A DNA stretch of 64,000 nt from Bombyx mori (GCF_030269925.1 NC_085130.1:2678501-2742500); one strand, 5' to 3'. Positions 21,019 through 32,245 are shown, numbered from the stretch's first letter. Numbers and translations: made by a program. Notes: generated by a model from the sequence alone, not told the origin.

Positions 21019-21035
21019 CAATTACGACCACTCTG

Positions 21036-21270
21036 TCTGTTTGACCTCTTGTGAGTCCGCGCGGGTAGGTACTACCACCCTGCCTATTTCTGCCGTGAAG
21101 CAATAATGCGTTTCGGTTTGAAGGTTGGGGCAGCCGTTGTGACTATACTGAGATCTTAGAACTTATATCTCAAGGTAGGTGGCGGTATTTGAGTTTAGAT
21201 ACCCATGGGCTCCGGTAACCACTTAACATCAGGTGGGCTATGAGCTGGTCTTAACTTCAAAGCAATAAAA
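21036..21270 (+). mobile_element. Bm1 SINE, head-truncated
   Basis: Sense: GACCTCTTGTGAGTCCGCGC ... CAATAAAAAAA. It starts directly after the retroelement fragment ending at 21018. Confidence 0.86.
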
Positions 21271-21439
21271 AAATTAAAAAGGTTGACATGATTGAGAAGA
21301 AGAAGACGTCAATCTACCGACAAACGACACGCTCTCGCTGGAAGATCGTAAATGGTTTTTTTTTAATTGATTTTATGACCTGGTAACTAAGACCTTTAAG
21401 TCATGTCATATTTTAATTTATATTCATATTTTTATGAAA

Positions 21440-21790
21440 AATGATAATATGGAGTGAAATGAAATGCAATGAAGATTGATTAATTTGAGACATTAATCAA
21501 CTGGGATGAGATTAAATGAAATGAGATGAGATGATATGGGATGAAATATAATCTTAGTAAAATGGCGGTCCATTTACTGAGATTTTTTCAGTGGACTTGT
21601 TGGAGGATCACGAGAAGTTACGTCCAGCGGCTTTGTTTCATTTTCCCACATTTGTGCACTTTCACAGATATTAAACAGTTAATAAACCACCGTTATTACA
21701 CATTTAAACCCGAAGAAACACTAAATAGACAAAATAAACAAATCACACAACTTCACTCCATTCGTTCCCGCCAAAAGTCATCGTAAATGA
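21440..21790 (+). repeat. Repeat family G, sense copy
   Basis: GGGATGAGATTAAATGAAAT, AATCTTAGTAAAATGGCGG, CAGTGGACTTGTTGGAGGAT and CAGCGGCTTTGTTTCATTTT, ending ATTCGTTCCCGCCAAAAGTC. Non-coding. Compare the copy at 48240-49195, which has a MITE inside it. Confidence 0.65.
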
Positions 21791-21968
21791 TTTAAACAGG
21801 GTGCTACTAGAGCGGAACCAGAATAAACTCTGACATATACTGAAAACTATACTCATTTACTAAACTAAGTACAAATACATGTGACCTCAGTAAGCTCCAA
21901 TGACGTGGAGGTTAATTTCGCCATCACGTTCCCATAATGCGGAGGATGCTACCGATTTCTGTATTACA

Positions 21969-22410
21969 CTTCTCAGTGGGTCGCGTTTCCGATCCGGTGG
22001 TAGATTCTGCGAAGCACTACTCTTGCTAGGGCTAGTATTAGCAAATTCTCTCAGGTTGAGTCCTTGAGTTTACCTACCCGTCCCGGCATAGCTGGAATAG
22101 TCTCTTAGCTCTTAGTCTACTAGCGACCAAGTAGGGAGGAAAAAGCACTACCTATATCATCCCTTCGAATTCCAAAACAGAATTCTGTTCTGAATTCTCT
22201 GAAATTGTCAATGCCAAATTAATTCTCCTTCTACCTATCATAAAGATATTAAAATCATTTTTGTCTACCAATTGCTAGTTACTAGGGTTATGCTAGCTTT
22301 AGCGAACGCGTAGGCGACCTCACGGGTCTCAACCTTGAAGACAGACAAAAGTAGCGCTCAGCTGAATCTACCGCCGGATCGGAATCGCGACCCACTGAGA
22401 AGATCTAGCC
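21969..22410. mobile_element. Two inverted family J 3'UTR fragments
   Basis: At 21969-22130 a sense copy (TTCTCAGTGGGTCGCGTTTC ... GGTAGATTCTGCGAAGC). At about 22285-22410 an antisense copy (GAATCTACCGCCGGATCGGA ... GACCCACTGAGAAGATC). Together they form a loose inverted repeat with about 150 bp between. Confidence 0.6.
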
Positions 22411-22775
22411 AGGAACTCAATGGACTATTAATATAAACCTCAATACTCACACTCCACAATTGCGCGATAAAAACGTATGCAATTAATAGTTTGAACATTA
22501 TTATTTTTCACCTGTTACCACACGTCTGCTGTGACACAATACTGAAATTAATAAGTTATTAAATGAATCGTACTCACAGCTGGTTTAATATTGTCTTAAT
22601 TGAGCATCGGGAGGCTCTCACGTGTCGGGGGCGTGACCGAAATAACAGATGTAGATTAAAAACTAAACAAAACAGCAACGTGTTTAAATACCAAACCGAA
22701 TTAATCATTATTTTAACATTTAGCACCATATTTTTAATACGCTTTTATTAGCTTCAGACTATGTATGTTAGTATA

Positions 22776-24111
22776 CTTAGTCTGGCCATAAATACTGTTT
22801 GTTACAATTAAAAATAAACAAAATATTACATTTGAATTTGGAATCTGTCATTTTTATATGATTGCTCATTGAGTTTTCTTATTTTGGCGCCAATACATTG
22901 TACAATATTTTGCGATATTAAAATGGAGTGGGGTGATAAAGAAAACCGAATCGCTGTGATTGCATTACACAAAGTAGGTATGGAGCCAATTGCAATTAAA
23001 ACTCTCCATACGCTTGGTATTAGTAAAATGTTTGTGTACCGGGCTATTAATAGGTGCAATGAGACCTCCTCTGTTTGTGACAGAAAAAGATCTGGCTGTC
23101 CACGCAGTGTTCGTACGAAAAAGGTGGTCAAAGCAGTAAGGGAAAGAATTCGAAGAAATCCTGTTCGAAAGCAAAAGATTTTATCTCGGGAAATGAAGAT
23201 AGCACCTAGAACCATGTCGCGTATTTTAAAAGATGACTTAGGACTTGCAGCCTATAAGAGACGTACTGGTCATTTCTTAACTGATAATTTAAAAGAGAAT
23301 AAGTAGGGTGGTAAAATCGAAACAACTACTGAAGCGGTACGCAAAGGGAGGTCGTAGAAAAATTTTGTTTACGGATGAGAATTTTTTTACAATTGTGCAA
23401 CATTTTAACAAACAAAATTACTGTATTTATGCTCAACGCTCTAAGGAAGCTTCCCAATTAGTCGACAGAGTGCAACGTGGGCACTATCCGACTTCAGTGA
23501 TGGTTTGGTGGCGTATTAGCTATGAAGGAGTCACTGAGCCATACTTTTGTGAAAAAGGTATCAAAACATCGGCACAAGTGTATCAAGATACCATTCTTGA
23601 GAAGGTAGTGAAGCCCCTTAACAACACCATGTTCAATAATCAAGAATGGTCCTTTCAGCAAGACTCGGCGCCAGGTCACAAAGCTCGGTCTACGCAGTCT
23701 TGGTTGGAAACGAACGTTTCGGACTTCATCAGAGCTGAAGACTGGCCGTCGTCTAGTCCCGATCTTAATTCGCTGGATTATGATTTATGGTCAGCTTTAG
23801 AGAGGACGGCTTGCTCTAAACGCCATGATAATTTGGAGTCCCTAAAACAATCCGTACGATTGGCAGTGAAAAATTTTCTCATGGAAAAAGTGCGTGCTTC
23901 TATTGATAACTGACCTTAACGTTTAAAGGACTGCATTGCAGCCAATGGAGACCACTTCGAATAAGCTTTTTATACTTTAAATTGTTTTATATTTATGTAT
24001 TAAGCTTACACACTGTAATAAATGTAAAATATAAAATAAATGTAAAAGTAATAAATGTTATTTGCAATAGATTTTTTTTTCCTTTGTCTCAGTATTTATG
24101 GCAAGACTAAG
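22776..24111 (+). mobile_element. maT-type mariner transposon (DD37D), inactive
   Basis: About 1.34 kb between TA dinucleotides (22774-22775 and 24112-24113). The terminal inverted repeats start CTTAGTCTGGCCATAAATACTG on the left; the right end reads CAGTATTTATGGCAAGACTAAG. It encodes a transposase with a frameshift. It is a different family from the three copies at 34, 43 and 61 kb: TIR and protein are related but clearly diverged. Confidence 0.88.
22923..23913 (+). pseudogene. maT transposase pseudogene (mariner superfamily)
   Basis: Starts MEWGDKENRIAVIALHKVG with an N-terminal helix-turn-helix that ends around VYRAINRCNET. It reads to a stop at 23306 (ENK stop) and continues in another frame from about 23308 (VVKSKQLLKRYA), so at least one indel lies near 23300-23310. 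The DDE triad is preserved after the break: FTDENFF, then QQDSAPGH, then SPDLNSLDYDLW. The last two aspartates are 37 residues apart, the DD37D spacing that defines the maT group. The protein ends at 23913 (ASIDN stop); a TGA there replaces the Trp that follows in the other copies. Not functional as read. Confidence 0.88.
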
Positions 24112-24439
24112 TATATAAATATAACGGAATATTTGAACATGACTTTGACCCCTTTGAAAACGTCGGATTAACTCGAAATTTGGTATACTTATTGAGGACC
24201 GATGACTATTCAATATTAAAAAAAAAATTGAAAAAATTGAAATTCAACTAAAAAATGAAAAATAAATAATGCATGGTATTAGTAGCTACAAATATTTTAT
24301 GAACAGATATGAATAGAAGGGTTATTTTGATAACATCCTGAAAAGGACCCCACGCTTTTTTACAATAAAAACATTTTTCCTTGCGCTATTTTTAATTCAA
24401 ATTTTTGGAACGAAATTCCTTGCGGCAGGCTTGGAGGGG

Positions 24440-25075
24440 ATAAGGATTTTGCTGCGCGACCGAACTGAAAAAAATGTGATAGTAAAACCGTAAGAAAAAA
24501 TCCGTGGAAAAAAAATGCGTGGAAAAAATCCGTGGAAAAAAGTGCGTGGAATAAAACCGTTAAATGAGACGTGCGCAGGCGCGACAGTCGTATACACAAG
24601 CGAGTAGTGTATAATACCTTTCTCTTTCTCCCTCTTTCTTTTCGTTCTCTCATCCCTTCTCTCTCTATTTTGTAATTATTTCTATTTCTATGTAATTTTA
24701 TGTTGTCAAACAAAAATAAAGAGACATATTTTGTTATTTTAATTGACAATTTGAATTACGATTTTATTTTTATTTTACGTAATTTATTATTTCCTAAAAT
24801 ACTGAATTTCCTAAATACTTTCCTGTACTTAAATAAAAACTAATCAGCAAAATTTAAGAGAAAAATCAAGAAAACCAACATAAAATTGAGCACGATTTTC
24901 TTTTTGCAAATTGTTTCGATTCTACATTAGCCGAAGGAACTTCGTTCCTACCTGGTGTCCCACGACACCACATCTTTAATTTTAGTTTTTTTAAACTATT
25001 CTATATCCTCTCGATACTGGTCAGGATGTTAGAGCGAAATTAGAAAAATTATTGTATCGTTATCAGTACTTGATG
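24440..25075. other. Intergenic, no gene seen
   Basis: Contains a tandem-like AAAATCCGTGGAAAAAA / AAAGTGCGTGGAATAAAACCG stretch at 24490-24560, a pyrimidine-rich CTCTTTCTCCC run and plain AT-rich DNA. A short CGAAGGAACTTCGTTCC palindrome (24932-24949) with CTGGTGTCCCACGACACCAC after it recurs at about 41440-41475. Confidence 0.45.
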
Positions 25076-25078
25076 CAT

Positions 25079-25259
25079 ACTGGTGGTAGGACGTTTTGTG
25101 AGTTCGCACGGGTAGGTATCACCACCCTGCATATTTCTGCCGTGAAGCAGTAATGCGTTTCGGATTGAAGGGCGGAGCAGTCGTAGATGTCTACGGGCTC
25201 CAGTAACTACTTAACACCAGGTGAGCTGTGAGCTCGTCCACCCATCTAAGCAATAAAAA
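25079..25259 (+). mobile_element. Bm1 SINE, internally shortened
   Basis: Sense copy from CTGGTGGTAGGACG to CAATAAAAA, lacking the AACTATACTGAGACC segment between GGGCGGAGCAG and TCGTAGATGTC. A separate scrap of the Bm1 middle region is at 25757-25813. Confidence 0.8.
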
Positions 25260-25966
25260 TGAGCAAATTTTCAAGTTAATCCAACGTCTCGGATTCGATG
25301 AAAATGACGTTCAAAGATTTTGGTACGTATAAACATAATCATAATAATAGCCTTACCGTTGACGCCACTGATTACTCCCGAATTCCTCTCCACACTGGAG
25401 CCAGTCACCGTCGGCGTCCTTACGGATAGACACCAACCTAGACACGCCCTTATGGCTCCATCAGATCCATTAACCTGAGCACTAGACGCCTTTAGGCCTT
25501 CAGACGCCTTTAGGCTCCGACGATCTTAAAAAATTGTGTGTATAGCTTCATCACCGTCGAATCAGTAGCTTAGTAAAGTATAGGGGATAAACTTTTATTT
25601 TTAAATTGACAATACTTTTCAATAACACAACATAACAAACAAAGTTTGACTTTTTTTAACTCACTAGAAACCTTGTGATTTTGTGATTTAGGCTGGATTA
25701 GATAGATTTTTATAGTGTTGCTTAGAGGTTATCGGGATACTACCCACAGATACAATACGTACTTAACAAATGTTCACGATTGACTTCCACGGTGAAGGAA
25801 TAACATCGTGTAGTCGAGGATAGGCAGGCTTGGCGCAGAGTAATCCAAGAGAAACTCATTAAGGGAGACCACGGACCTCAGCATTGAGGATTATCGACGC
25901 TAGAGGAAGACTTCACTAGATGAAAGACAAAAATCAATTATAATAAACCTTCACACCTGATATTAT

Positions 25967-26706
25967 TGTTACGCGCTGGGGTTCGGGACAAATAAAAATT
26001 TCACCGAAGTACAAATTATAACTTTATTTAACATTTAACGAAGACTTTACAATTCGCAATTCATTGCTCCCGCTGTTTCGCTTCGAGTAGAACCGATTAC
26101 TGACTGCTTTCGTGTCGTCTCTGCAACGTTTACAAATAGTCGACACGACAAGTCTACATTTATCGAGAATGTTGGAAACCCGAAAAATTGGTATAAAACC
26201 TTTTTTATTGTTGTGATTGTGGTTTCTGACAATTACATTTGAATTTTGAATTTTGGAATGTCTTAGTTTTGTAATTCTCTTTTATCCGTGCTATTGTACG
26301 CGAATTATAAAATTTCTAAAATACTAGCGACCCGCCCTCGCTTCGCTTCGGAAACATTAAAACACAAATGAAACCAAAAAAAAAATTAAAAATAAAATAA
26401 AAAAAGTAGCCTATGTTCATCAGGGACAATGTCGGCTTCTAATGGAAAAAGAATTTTTCAAATCGGTCCAGTAGTTTCGAAGCCTATTCGAAACAAACAA
26501 ACAAACAAATCTTTCTTCTTTATAATATTAGTATAGATATAGATATAAATTTTATACGTACAATCCTCGCGAGTTTATTTATCAATTGCCCATCCTATTC
26601 ATACAGTCCACTACCGAGAATATTCCCGGTAGGGCAGAGGGCTAGTCGTTTCGATATGTGTTTCCGTTATTTGATAATAGATGGCGTTATTTTTACCGGC
26701 GTAACA
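25967..26706 (-). mobile_element. Solo LTR, family L, with a Helitron inside
   Basis: Antisense: TGTTACGCGCTGGGGTTCGG at the left and TACCGGCGTAACA at the right. The central CGAGTAGAACCGATTACTGA block is the complement of the transcription start region seen in the copy at 18613. The Helitron at 26324-26537 is inserted within it. More diverged than the other two copies. Confidence 0.75.
26324..26537 (-). mobile_element. Helitron-like element inside a solo LTR
   Basis: CTAGCGACCCGCCCTCGCTT at the left and ATAATATTAGTATAGA at the right; near-identical to the copy at 17252-17466, including AACAATGTCGGCTTCTAATG. Confidence 0.82.
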
Positions 26707-26725
26707 CTATTAACTTAATTTTATT

Positions 26726-27014
26726 GACGTGAAAACGTCTTATAATTCGATGGAGCCGGCTGCACGCACGAAAAAACATGACTCATGCGGCGTTACCTCG
26801 CTCTGAGGCGTTCCATTTAAGGCTTGAAGTGCAAGCGAGAGCGCGCAACGAGCGACAATGAGGCACAATCGTACGTCCACAATCGTACATGTTTTCGTCA
26901 AGTATGAAGTTCAGTGAAAAATGAATGTGGTGTCAATTGTTTATAGCAACGATAATTGCGATAATTGAAAAATGAAACCATTCCATCAGTATTTTCTTAT
27001 GAAGTTGTCACGTT
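26726..27014. mobile_element. Non-autonomous DNA element, family P
   Basis: Second copy of the element at 10314-10694 (GACGTGAAAACGTCTTATAA ... GAAGTTGTCACGTTC), with part of the middle deleted. The sequence beyond the right terminus (AACTATCGTCAGTAAACCGA) is also shared between copies, so the true element may extend about 45 bp further. Confidence 0.6.
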
Positions 27015-27224
27015 CAACTATCGTCAGTAAACCGACTTTACAGACAACCGATTTTTGTTAAACATTTAGTTCAATTCTAATTGATATCTGTCTTTAAGCT
27101 TGTCGAAACCTAAAGATAAACGATATCAGTTAATAGGCAATATGGACATAAAGATATGTAGAAGTTATAAAGTGCTCTACCTAATTACATTTATCATAGG
27201 CAAGAAAGTGAATTATTTTTTTTA

Positions 27225-27790
27225 TCATACAGGGTGAGTTTCTAGCTGCCAAGCGAATGTGCGTCTTTCGATAAAGCTTTAATATATCAGCTAACACAAA
27301 GTAATAGGTAGGTGTCAATCGCAATAAAGTTTTTTTCCTACCTACGCCGAAAGTACGGTTTTCGTCCCGCTGTACAGGAAAGAAAGTGTAACTTTTTCTC
27401 CCTTGGTACAAGTGCGCATGCGCGTTAGTGTCTACATCTGCTCTCACGCACCTAAAATTCTCCGCCATTGTTGTGCTCGGGTAATTTGCAATATTGTGTT
27501 TAGTGTAAAAGTGAAATAAACAAAAAGCAATAAAATTTAATAGTGAAGTATTAAACAAAGATGAGTTCAGTAGACAGTTATTATTCAATTTGTAGAGGTT
27601 TATTTAAAAATAAAAAAACAGTTAAATTGTTTTTTCTATGAGTACGGGGGGGCTCCGCCCGCCCTACCCCCGGCCAGGGCTTCGCTCCTGGACCCCGGCT
27701 CGGTACTCCACGAGCTTTCGGCCTGGTAGGAGAAAAATAGTTTTTACACGCAGGAGGAAATGTCCAATTTTTCTCCCGCGGTGCACAATG
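27225..27790. other. Unclassified repeats, including a GC-rich block
   Basis: 27225-27500 begins CAGGGTGAGTTTCTAGCTGCC and looks like the end of a DNA transposon. 27640-27790 is a GC-rich island (GGGGGGGCTCCGCCCGCCCT ... GGCTTCGCTCCTGGACCCCG) inside AT-rich DNA. No ORF of interest crosses either. Confidence 0.4.
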
Positions 27791-27904
27791 TACTATAGTC
27801 CTTAATTAAGTATAACATTTAAAAATATAACACCATTATCGGTACGGTGGTAATTAATGCGACATTTTAACGTTATTTATGTTACTGTTTTTATTATTTT
27901 TTTC

Positions 27905-28088
27905 CTACCTAACCTTGTGATCTAGAGAGACTATTTCAGCGTAACCTTAACTAGTAGGTGAGCTCACGGGGCTCAAACCTGACGACGTTGCTAACACGAT
28001 CCCTAGCAAGAGCCGTGCTTCGCAGAATCTACCGCTGGATCGGAAACGCGGCCCACTGAGAAGATCCGGCAAGAAACTCAGTGGGTTA
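27905..28088 (-). mobile_element. Family J non-LTR 3'UTR fragment
   Basis: Antisense: CTAGTAGGTGAGCTCACGGG ... GAATCTACCGCTGGATCGGA ... CCCACTGAGAAGATCCGGC. It abuts the sense retroposon fragment that starts near 28131. Confidence 0.7.
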
Positions 28089-28130
28089 TTATATATTATG
28101 AGAGAGAACGTTTACTATTGTTAACATTGT

Positions 28131-28565
28131 TTGGAGTTTGTTAACATTGATCGTTTGGAGCCTCTGGGTCTGCGGAGGGACTTCGGTTCCCTCTGTATTT
28201 TGTACCGTATGTTCCATGGGGAGTGCTCTGGGGAATTGTTCGAAATGATACCAGCATCTCGTTTTTACCATCGCACCGCCCGCCACCGGAGTAGAGTTCA
28301 TCCATACTACCTGGAGCCACTGCGATCATCCACAGTGCGTTTCCAGAGATCTTTTTTGCCACGTACCATCCGGCTATGGAATGAGCTCCCCTCCACGGTG
28401 TTTCCCGAGCGCTATGACATGTCCTTCTTCAAACGAGGCTTGTGGAGAGTATTAAGCGGTAGGCAGCGGCTTGGCTCTGCCCCTGGCATTGCTGATGTCC
28501 ATGGGCGATGGTAACCACTCACCATCAGGTGGGCCGTATGCCCGTCTGCCTACAAAGGCAAAACA
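28131..28565 (+). pseudogene. Non-LTR ORF2 C-terminus plus 3'UTR (YLEPLRSS family)
   Basis: Open for 127 codons with the features LEPLGLRRDFGSLCILYRMF, FHGECSGELFEMIPASRFYH, RTARHRSRVHPYYLEPL, FLPRTIRLWNELPSTVFPE and DVHGRW, then TAA. This is the extreme C-terminus of a jockey/CR1-type reverse transcriptase protein, after the RT domain. The 3'UTR ACCACTCACCATCAGGTGGG ... GTCTGCCTACAAAGGCAA closes it. 5'-truncated. Other copies are at 55208, 57386 and 58480. Confidence 0.8.
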
Positions 28566-28717
28566 TATTCTATCAAAATGATATGAAGCTAGAGAAAAGC
28601 TAAGACCACAAATAACTCGAACATTGTCTATTAAGTGACCAAGAATTTAACGCGGGCAAATAGTTTTTTATTCACGTTTTGATTTAATTACAATAATAAA
28701 ATTACAATTTAATTTAC

Positions 28718-28965
28718 TGGTGGTAGAACCTCTTGTGAGTCCGCACGGGTAGGTACCACCACCTCGCCTATTTCTGCAGTGAAGCAGTAATGCGTTTCGG
28801 TTTGAAGGGTGGAGCAGTCGTTGTAACTATACTTGAGACCTTAGAACTTATAATATGTCAAGGTGGATGACGGCATTTACGTCGTAGATGTCTATGGGCT
28901 CCGGTAACCACTTAACAACAGGTGGGCGGTGAGCTCGACCACCCAACTATACAATAAAAAATTAA
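28718..28965 (+). mobile_element. Bm1 SINE, head-truncated
   Basis: Sense: TTACTGGTGGTAGAACCTCT ... ACTATACAATAAAAAATT. It sits directly before the Helitron starting at 28977. Confidence 0.87.
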
Positions 28966-28976
28966 GGTTTATATAG

Positions 28977-29643
28977 TCTATACTAATATTATAAAGCTGA
29001 AGAGCTTGTTTGTTTGTTTGAAAGCGCTAATCTCAGGAACTGTTTGTCCGATTTCAGTGTTAGATAGTCTATTTGTTGAGGAAGGCTTATAGGCTATATG
29101 AGGAGTACTAATAAAGTCTACCCTTTCGAACAAAAAAAATAATAATTATCAGAATCGGTTCAAGCATTCTCGAGAAATCGTTGAACATACATAGATATAA
29201 AAAATGGTCGAATTGAGAACCTCCTCTTTTGAAGTCGGTTAAAAAAGCGTGATTTTTGGTACCTTACTGGTGGTAGGACCTCTTGTGAGTCCGCACGGGT
29301 AGGTACCACCTCCCTGCTTATTTCTGCCGTGAAGTAGTAATGCGTTTCGGTTTGAAGGGTGGGGCAGCCGTTGTAACTATACTTGAGATCTTAGAACTTA
29401 TATCTCAAGGTGGGTGGCGCATTTACGTTGTAGATGTCTATGGGCTCCAGTAACCACTTAACATCAGGTGGGCTGTGAGCTCGCCCACTCATCTAAGTAA
29501 AAAAAAAAAACCTTAAGTAGCATACCTTAACATTCTATTATTCAAAAACATTTTCACCTTTTGCATAAATGAAGTCACGGGTAAAATTTAGCATTATTCC
29601 AAAGTAATTATTCTACGCGGACGAAGTCGCTGGCAAAACCTAG
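28977..29643 (+). mobile_element. Helitron-like (Lep1-type) element carrying a Bm1 SINE
   Basis: 5' end TCTATACTAATATTATAAAG at 28977 and 3' end CGCGGACGAAGTCGCTGGCA ... CTAGT at 29643. The same family without the SINE is at 49227-49640. Bm1 (29264-29508) sits inside. Confidence 0.75.
29264..29508 (+). mobile_element. Bm1 SINE nested in a Helitron
   Basis: Sense copy CTTACTGGTGGTAGGACCTC ... ATCTAAGTAAAAAAAAAAA. Head-truncated. Confidence 0.87.
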
Positions 29644-29700
29644 TTTTAAATAATAAAAAATTATAGTTGCTTCTATTGTATTGTATTGTGTAGATACCAT

Positions 29701-30025
29701 GGCACCGACACATCTTCCTGGGACTAATTCTAACGCTGGCAGCGCTGCTTCAACGGCTGAAGGCCTCAAACGACGGAAATATGAAAATCTCTCTAAATAT
29801 TTCATTTTTCTTCCGTTTGGGGTGGAAACTTTGGGCCCCTGGGGCCCATCTGCTAAAAGCTTTTTTAAGGACCTTAAAAAAAAACTTTTTGAGGCCTCGG
29901 GAGACCAGAAGGCCGGTACGTATTTTGCACAAAGAATTAGCATTGCTATCCAGCGTGAAAATGCTGCCAGCCTTCTGGGAACTCTGCCAACTGGCGGTGA
30001 GCTAACGCAGATTTTCTATTTATAA
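29701..30025 (+). pseudogene. Fragment of an unidentified ORF, copy 2 (ETLGPWGPSAKSFF family)
   Basis: Continuous for about 107 codons with the features ATGGCACCGACACATC start-like codon, SNAGSAASTAEGLKRRKYEN, FGVETLGPWGPSAKSFFKDL, KKKLFEASGDQKAGTYFAQR, RENAASLLGTLPTGGELTQI and a TAA. Near-identical to the copy at 20046-20365, which lacks the first part of the frame. A short reading frame ending at a TAA shared by both copies suggests a real C-terminus, most likely of a retroelement ORF. The 5' side joins the Helitron 3' end without a clear boundary. Confidence 0.6.
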
Positions 30026-30330
30026 GTAGCGTTGCTTGTAAAAAGTTGGTGACTTAAAAAACAACACACTGTATATACATTTCATTTTAAAACTAAAACA
30101 GTTACAGCACTCACTTTTACGTTAATCGGTGAATAGTTTAATTAATGACATCGTAAAAATTACTTTAAAAACGCTATAAAACTTTAAACTTTATAACCTA
30201 AAGTGAATTAAGATCGACATTAATAGTGGCTCTATATTCATAGGATAGTTCATTGCAGGTACATTTAATATTATTTTGTTTTTATTTCACAAGTGAGGCC
30301 TGTAAAATCAAAGGCAGCTTCTTTTTCTAT
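30026..30330. other. Intergenic, nothing recognised
   Basis: AT-rich sequence without repeats I can place or an ORF worth reporting. Confidence 0.5.
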
Positions 30331-30335
30331 TTTTA

Positions 30336-30671
30336 TTGTTTAGATGTGTGGACGAGCTCACAGCCCACCTGGTGTTAAGTGATTACCGGAGCCCATAGAC
30401 ATCTATAACGTAAATGCGCCACACACCTTGAGATATAGTTCTAAGGTCTCAGTATTGTCACAACGGCTACCCCACCCTTCAAACCGAAACGCATTACTGC
30501 TTCACGGCAGAAATAGGCGGGGCGGTGGTACCTACCCGCGCGGACTCACAAGAGGTCCTGCCACCAGTAAATACGCAAATTATAATTTTGCGGGTTTGAT
30601 TTTTATTACACGATGTTATTCCTTCACCGTGGAAGTCAATCGTGAACATTTGTTAAGTACGCTAAATCCAA
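30336..30671 (-). mobile_element. Bm1 SINE, lacking only the tRNA head
   Basis: Antisense: TTATTGTTTAGATGTGTGG, the core, CCACCAGTAAATACGCAAAT and GTCAATCGTGAACATTTGTT, then cut at AGTACG. The sequence after it (TCGGCCCTAAACACGTCATT ... CTCCCGATCCATTGAAGTAC) is a scrap of the family J ORF end in sense orientation. Confidence 0.86.
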
Positions 30672-31202
30672 GTCTCGGCCAAAAATCGGCCCTAAACACG
30701 TCATTACGGATCCTCCCGATCCATTGAAGTACTGCTCTTGCCAGGGCCAGTGCTAGCTTGAGAAGCTGAAATAACTTTGTTCGGATAGCTACGACATTCT
30801 TTATTTTAAAGCAGATTTATAAAGAATGAGAATATTACTAATAATCTTAATGTTTAAATGATAAAACTTCGTTTATTAGTACTTAGTACTGAGTAAATAT
30901 AAAATTTTTGAACTGAATTTGTTAGAGATTTAGCTGCATTTGCATGAAAACTGCACGAAAAAGCGTGTCCAACTAACTAAACAAGATAGCACCATTGTTA
31001 ATCGATTTTACGACATTATGTCGTTTAGCTGCCTTTGATTTTATAGGCCTCAAGTATTCGTTTGTTTTTTAATGACGCAAATATCGAGCTAACATGGAAC
31101 TAGCTGCTTATTAACCAACAATGAGGGTAGGCGTCGTACAACGCAAGATATTTGACAGATGCCTGAATCTCGCTTACGACATTTTTAATACGCTTTTATT
31201 AG

Positions 31203-32243
31203 TTTTTCTTACCTAAGCTTATAGCCTTGAGAGGCTATTTCAGCGTAACCGTGGCTAGTAGGTGAGTTCACGGGGCTCAAACCTGACGACGATGCTTACA
31301 CGAACCCTAGCAAGAGCCGTGCTTCGCAGAATCTACCACCGGATCGGAAACGCGACCCACTGAGAAGATCCGGCGAGAAACTCAGTGGGCTGTGTCTGAG
31401 AGTTAATTTACTCGTCGAGCCCTTTGTCGCAAGCGACGGGTTCGACTAGAACGGTGACCGGTGCTTGAAGTACCTAAAAGCACCGTTAGTGGATCGGGAG
31501 GATCCGAGATGACGTGTTTTGGGCGACGTCGACTGCTTTCCATTCTATCCGCAGGATCGGGAATGTAGTACTTACTGGTGGACTCTAAGTCCAGGTCGTC
31601 GTGGAGGTCGACGTTCCTGACGAACCACGGGGCTCCGACGGCTATCCTGCAAAAACGGGATTGAATGATTTGGAAGGATTTTAAGTGAGTGCGGGCCGCG
31701 TGCGCGAACACTACACTTGCATAGGTCATGACGGGGCGTATGCAAGTTTTGTAGAGTGTCACCTTATTTCTAAGGGACATTTTACTTCGCCTGCATATCA
31801 TCGGGTAGAGACGTCCTAGAATGAAGGCGGCACGGTCGCGTACCGTCTTGATGTGAGGGCGGAATGTCATCCTACTGTCGAGGGTGTCGCCTAAATATTT
31901 GACCTTCGGGGCCCACGGTATGGGCTGGTCGAACATCGTGATTGGGCGAATGGCGGAGGCGGAGGTGTTGACGCGCCTAGTCGGGAGAGGGATGCTCATC
32001 GTGGTGTTCGGAGGGCGACCCCTTTTGAAGAGCACCGCTGTGCTTTTCGTGGGGTTGATGTCGATGCGCCACTTCCGGAACCACTGTCCCATGGTAGTAG
32101 CTGCGGTCTGAAGTCGTCGATGAAGCAACGCCTTCTTCCTACACGAGTAGTAGATGGCGGTGTCATCGGCGAAGAGCGCCAGATGGGTCTCCGGAGACCG
32201 GGGTATATCATTGATATACAAACTAAATAGTAACGGGGACTTT
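31203..32243 (-). pseudogene. Jockey-like non-LTR retrotransposon, 5'-truncated (family J): RT C-terminal half and 3'UTR
   Basis: Minus strand. The frame runs from 32243 down to a stop at 31403. It opens in the reverse-transcriptase palm at SPLLFSLYINDIPRSP, then carries the catalytic LFADDTAIYYS motif, INPTKSTAVLF, VKYLGDTLDSRMTF, LYKTCIRPVMTYASVVF and the basic end RRLRQRARRVN. These motifs and their order fit jockey-clade ORF2. The 3'UTR to 31203 holds CCCACTGAGAAGATCCGGCG. 5' truncation is exactly at the start of the palm and abuts a family F element. The frame is open throughout, so this is a recent truncated insertion. Family copies at 13.9, 22, 28, 36, 53, 54 and 59 kb have only the 3' end. 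Confidence 0.85.
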
Positions 32244-32245
32244 TA

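Larger units (their letters stand above)
22731..24410 (+). mobile_element. Foldback/MITE-like family F element, split by a maT transposon
   Basis: The outer element begins TTAATACGCTTTTATTAGCT at 22731, is interrupted at 22776-24111 by a maT element, and resumes with ACGGAATATTTGAACATGAC through the GATGACTATTCAATATT and TATTTTATGAACAGATATGA blocks to about 24410. Family F recurs at about 32263-32540, 33838-35560 (split), 36478-36720, 40022-40870 and 46553-46970. Its internal arms are long inverted repeats. Confidence 0.7.
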
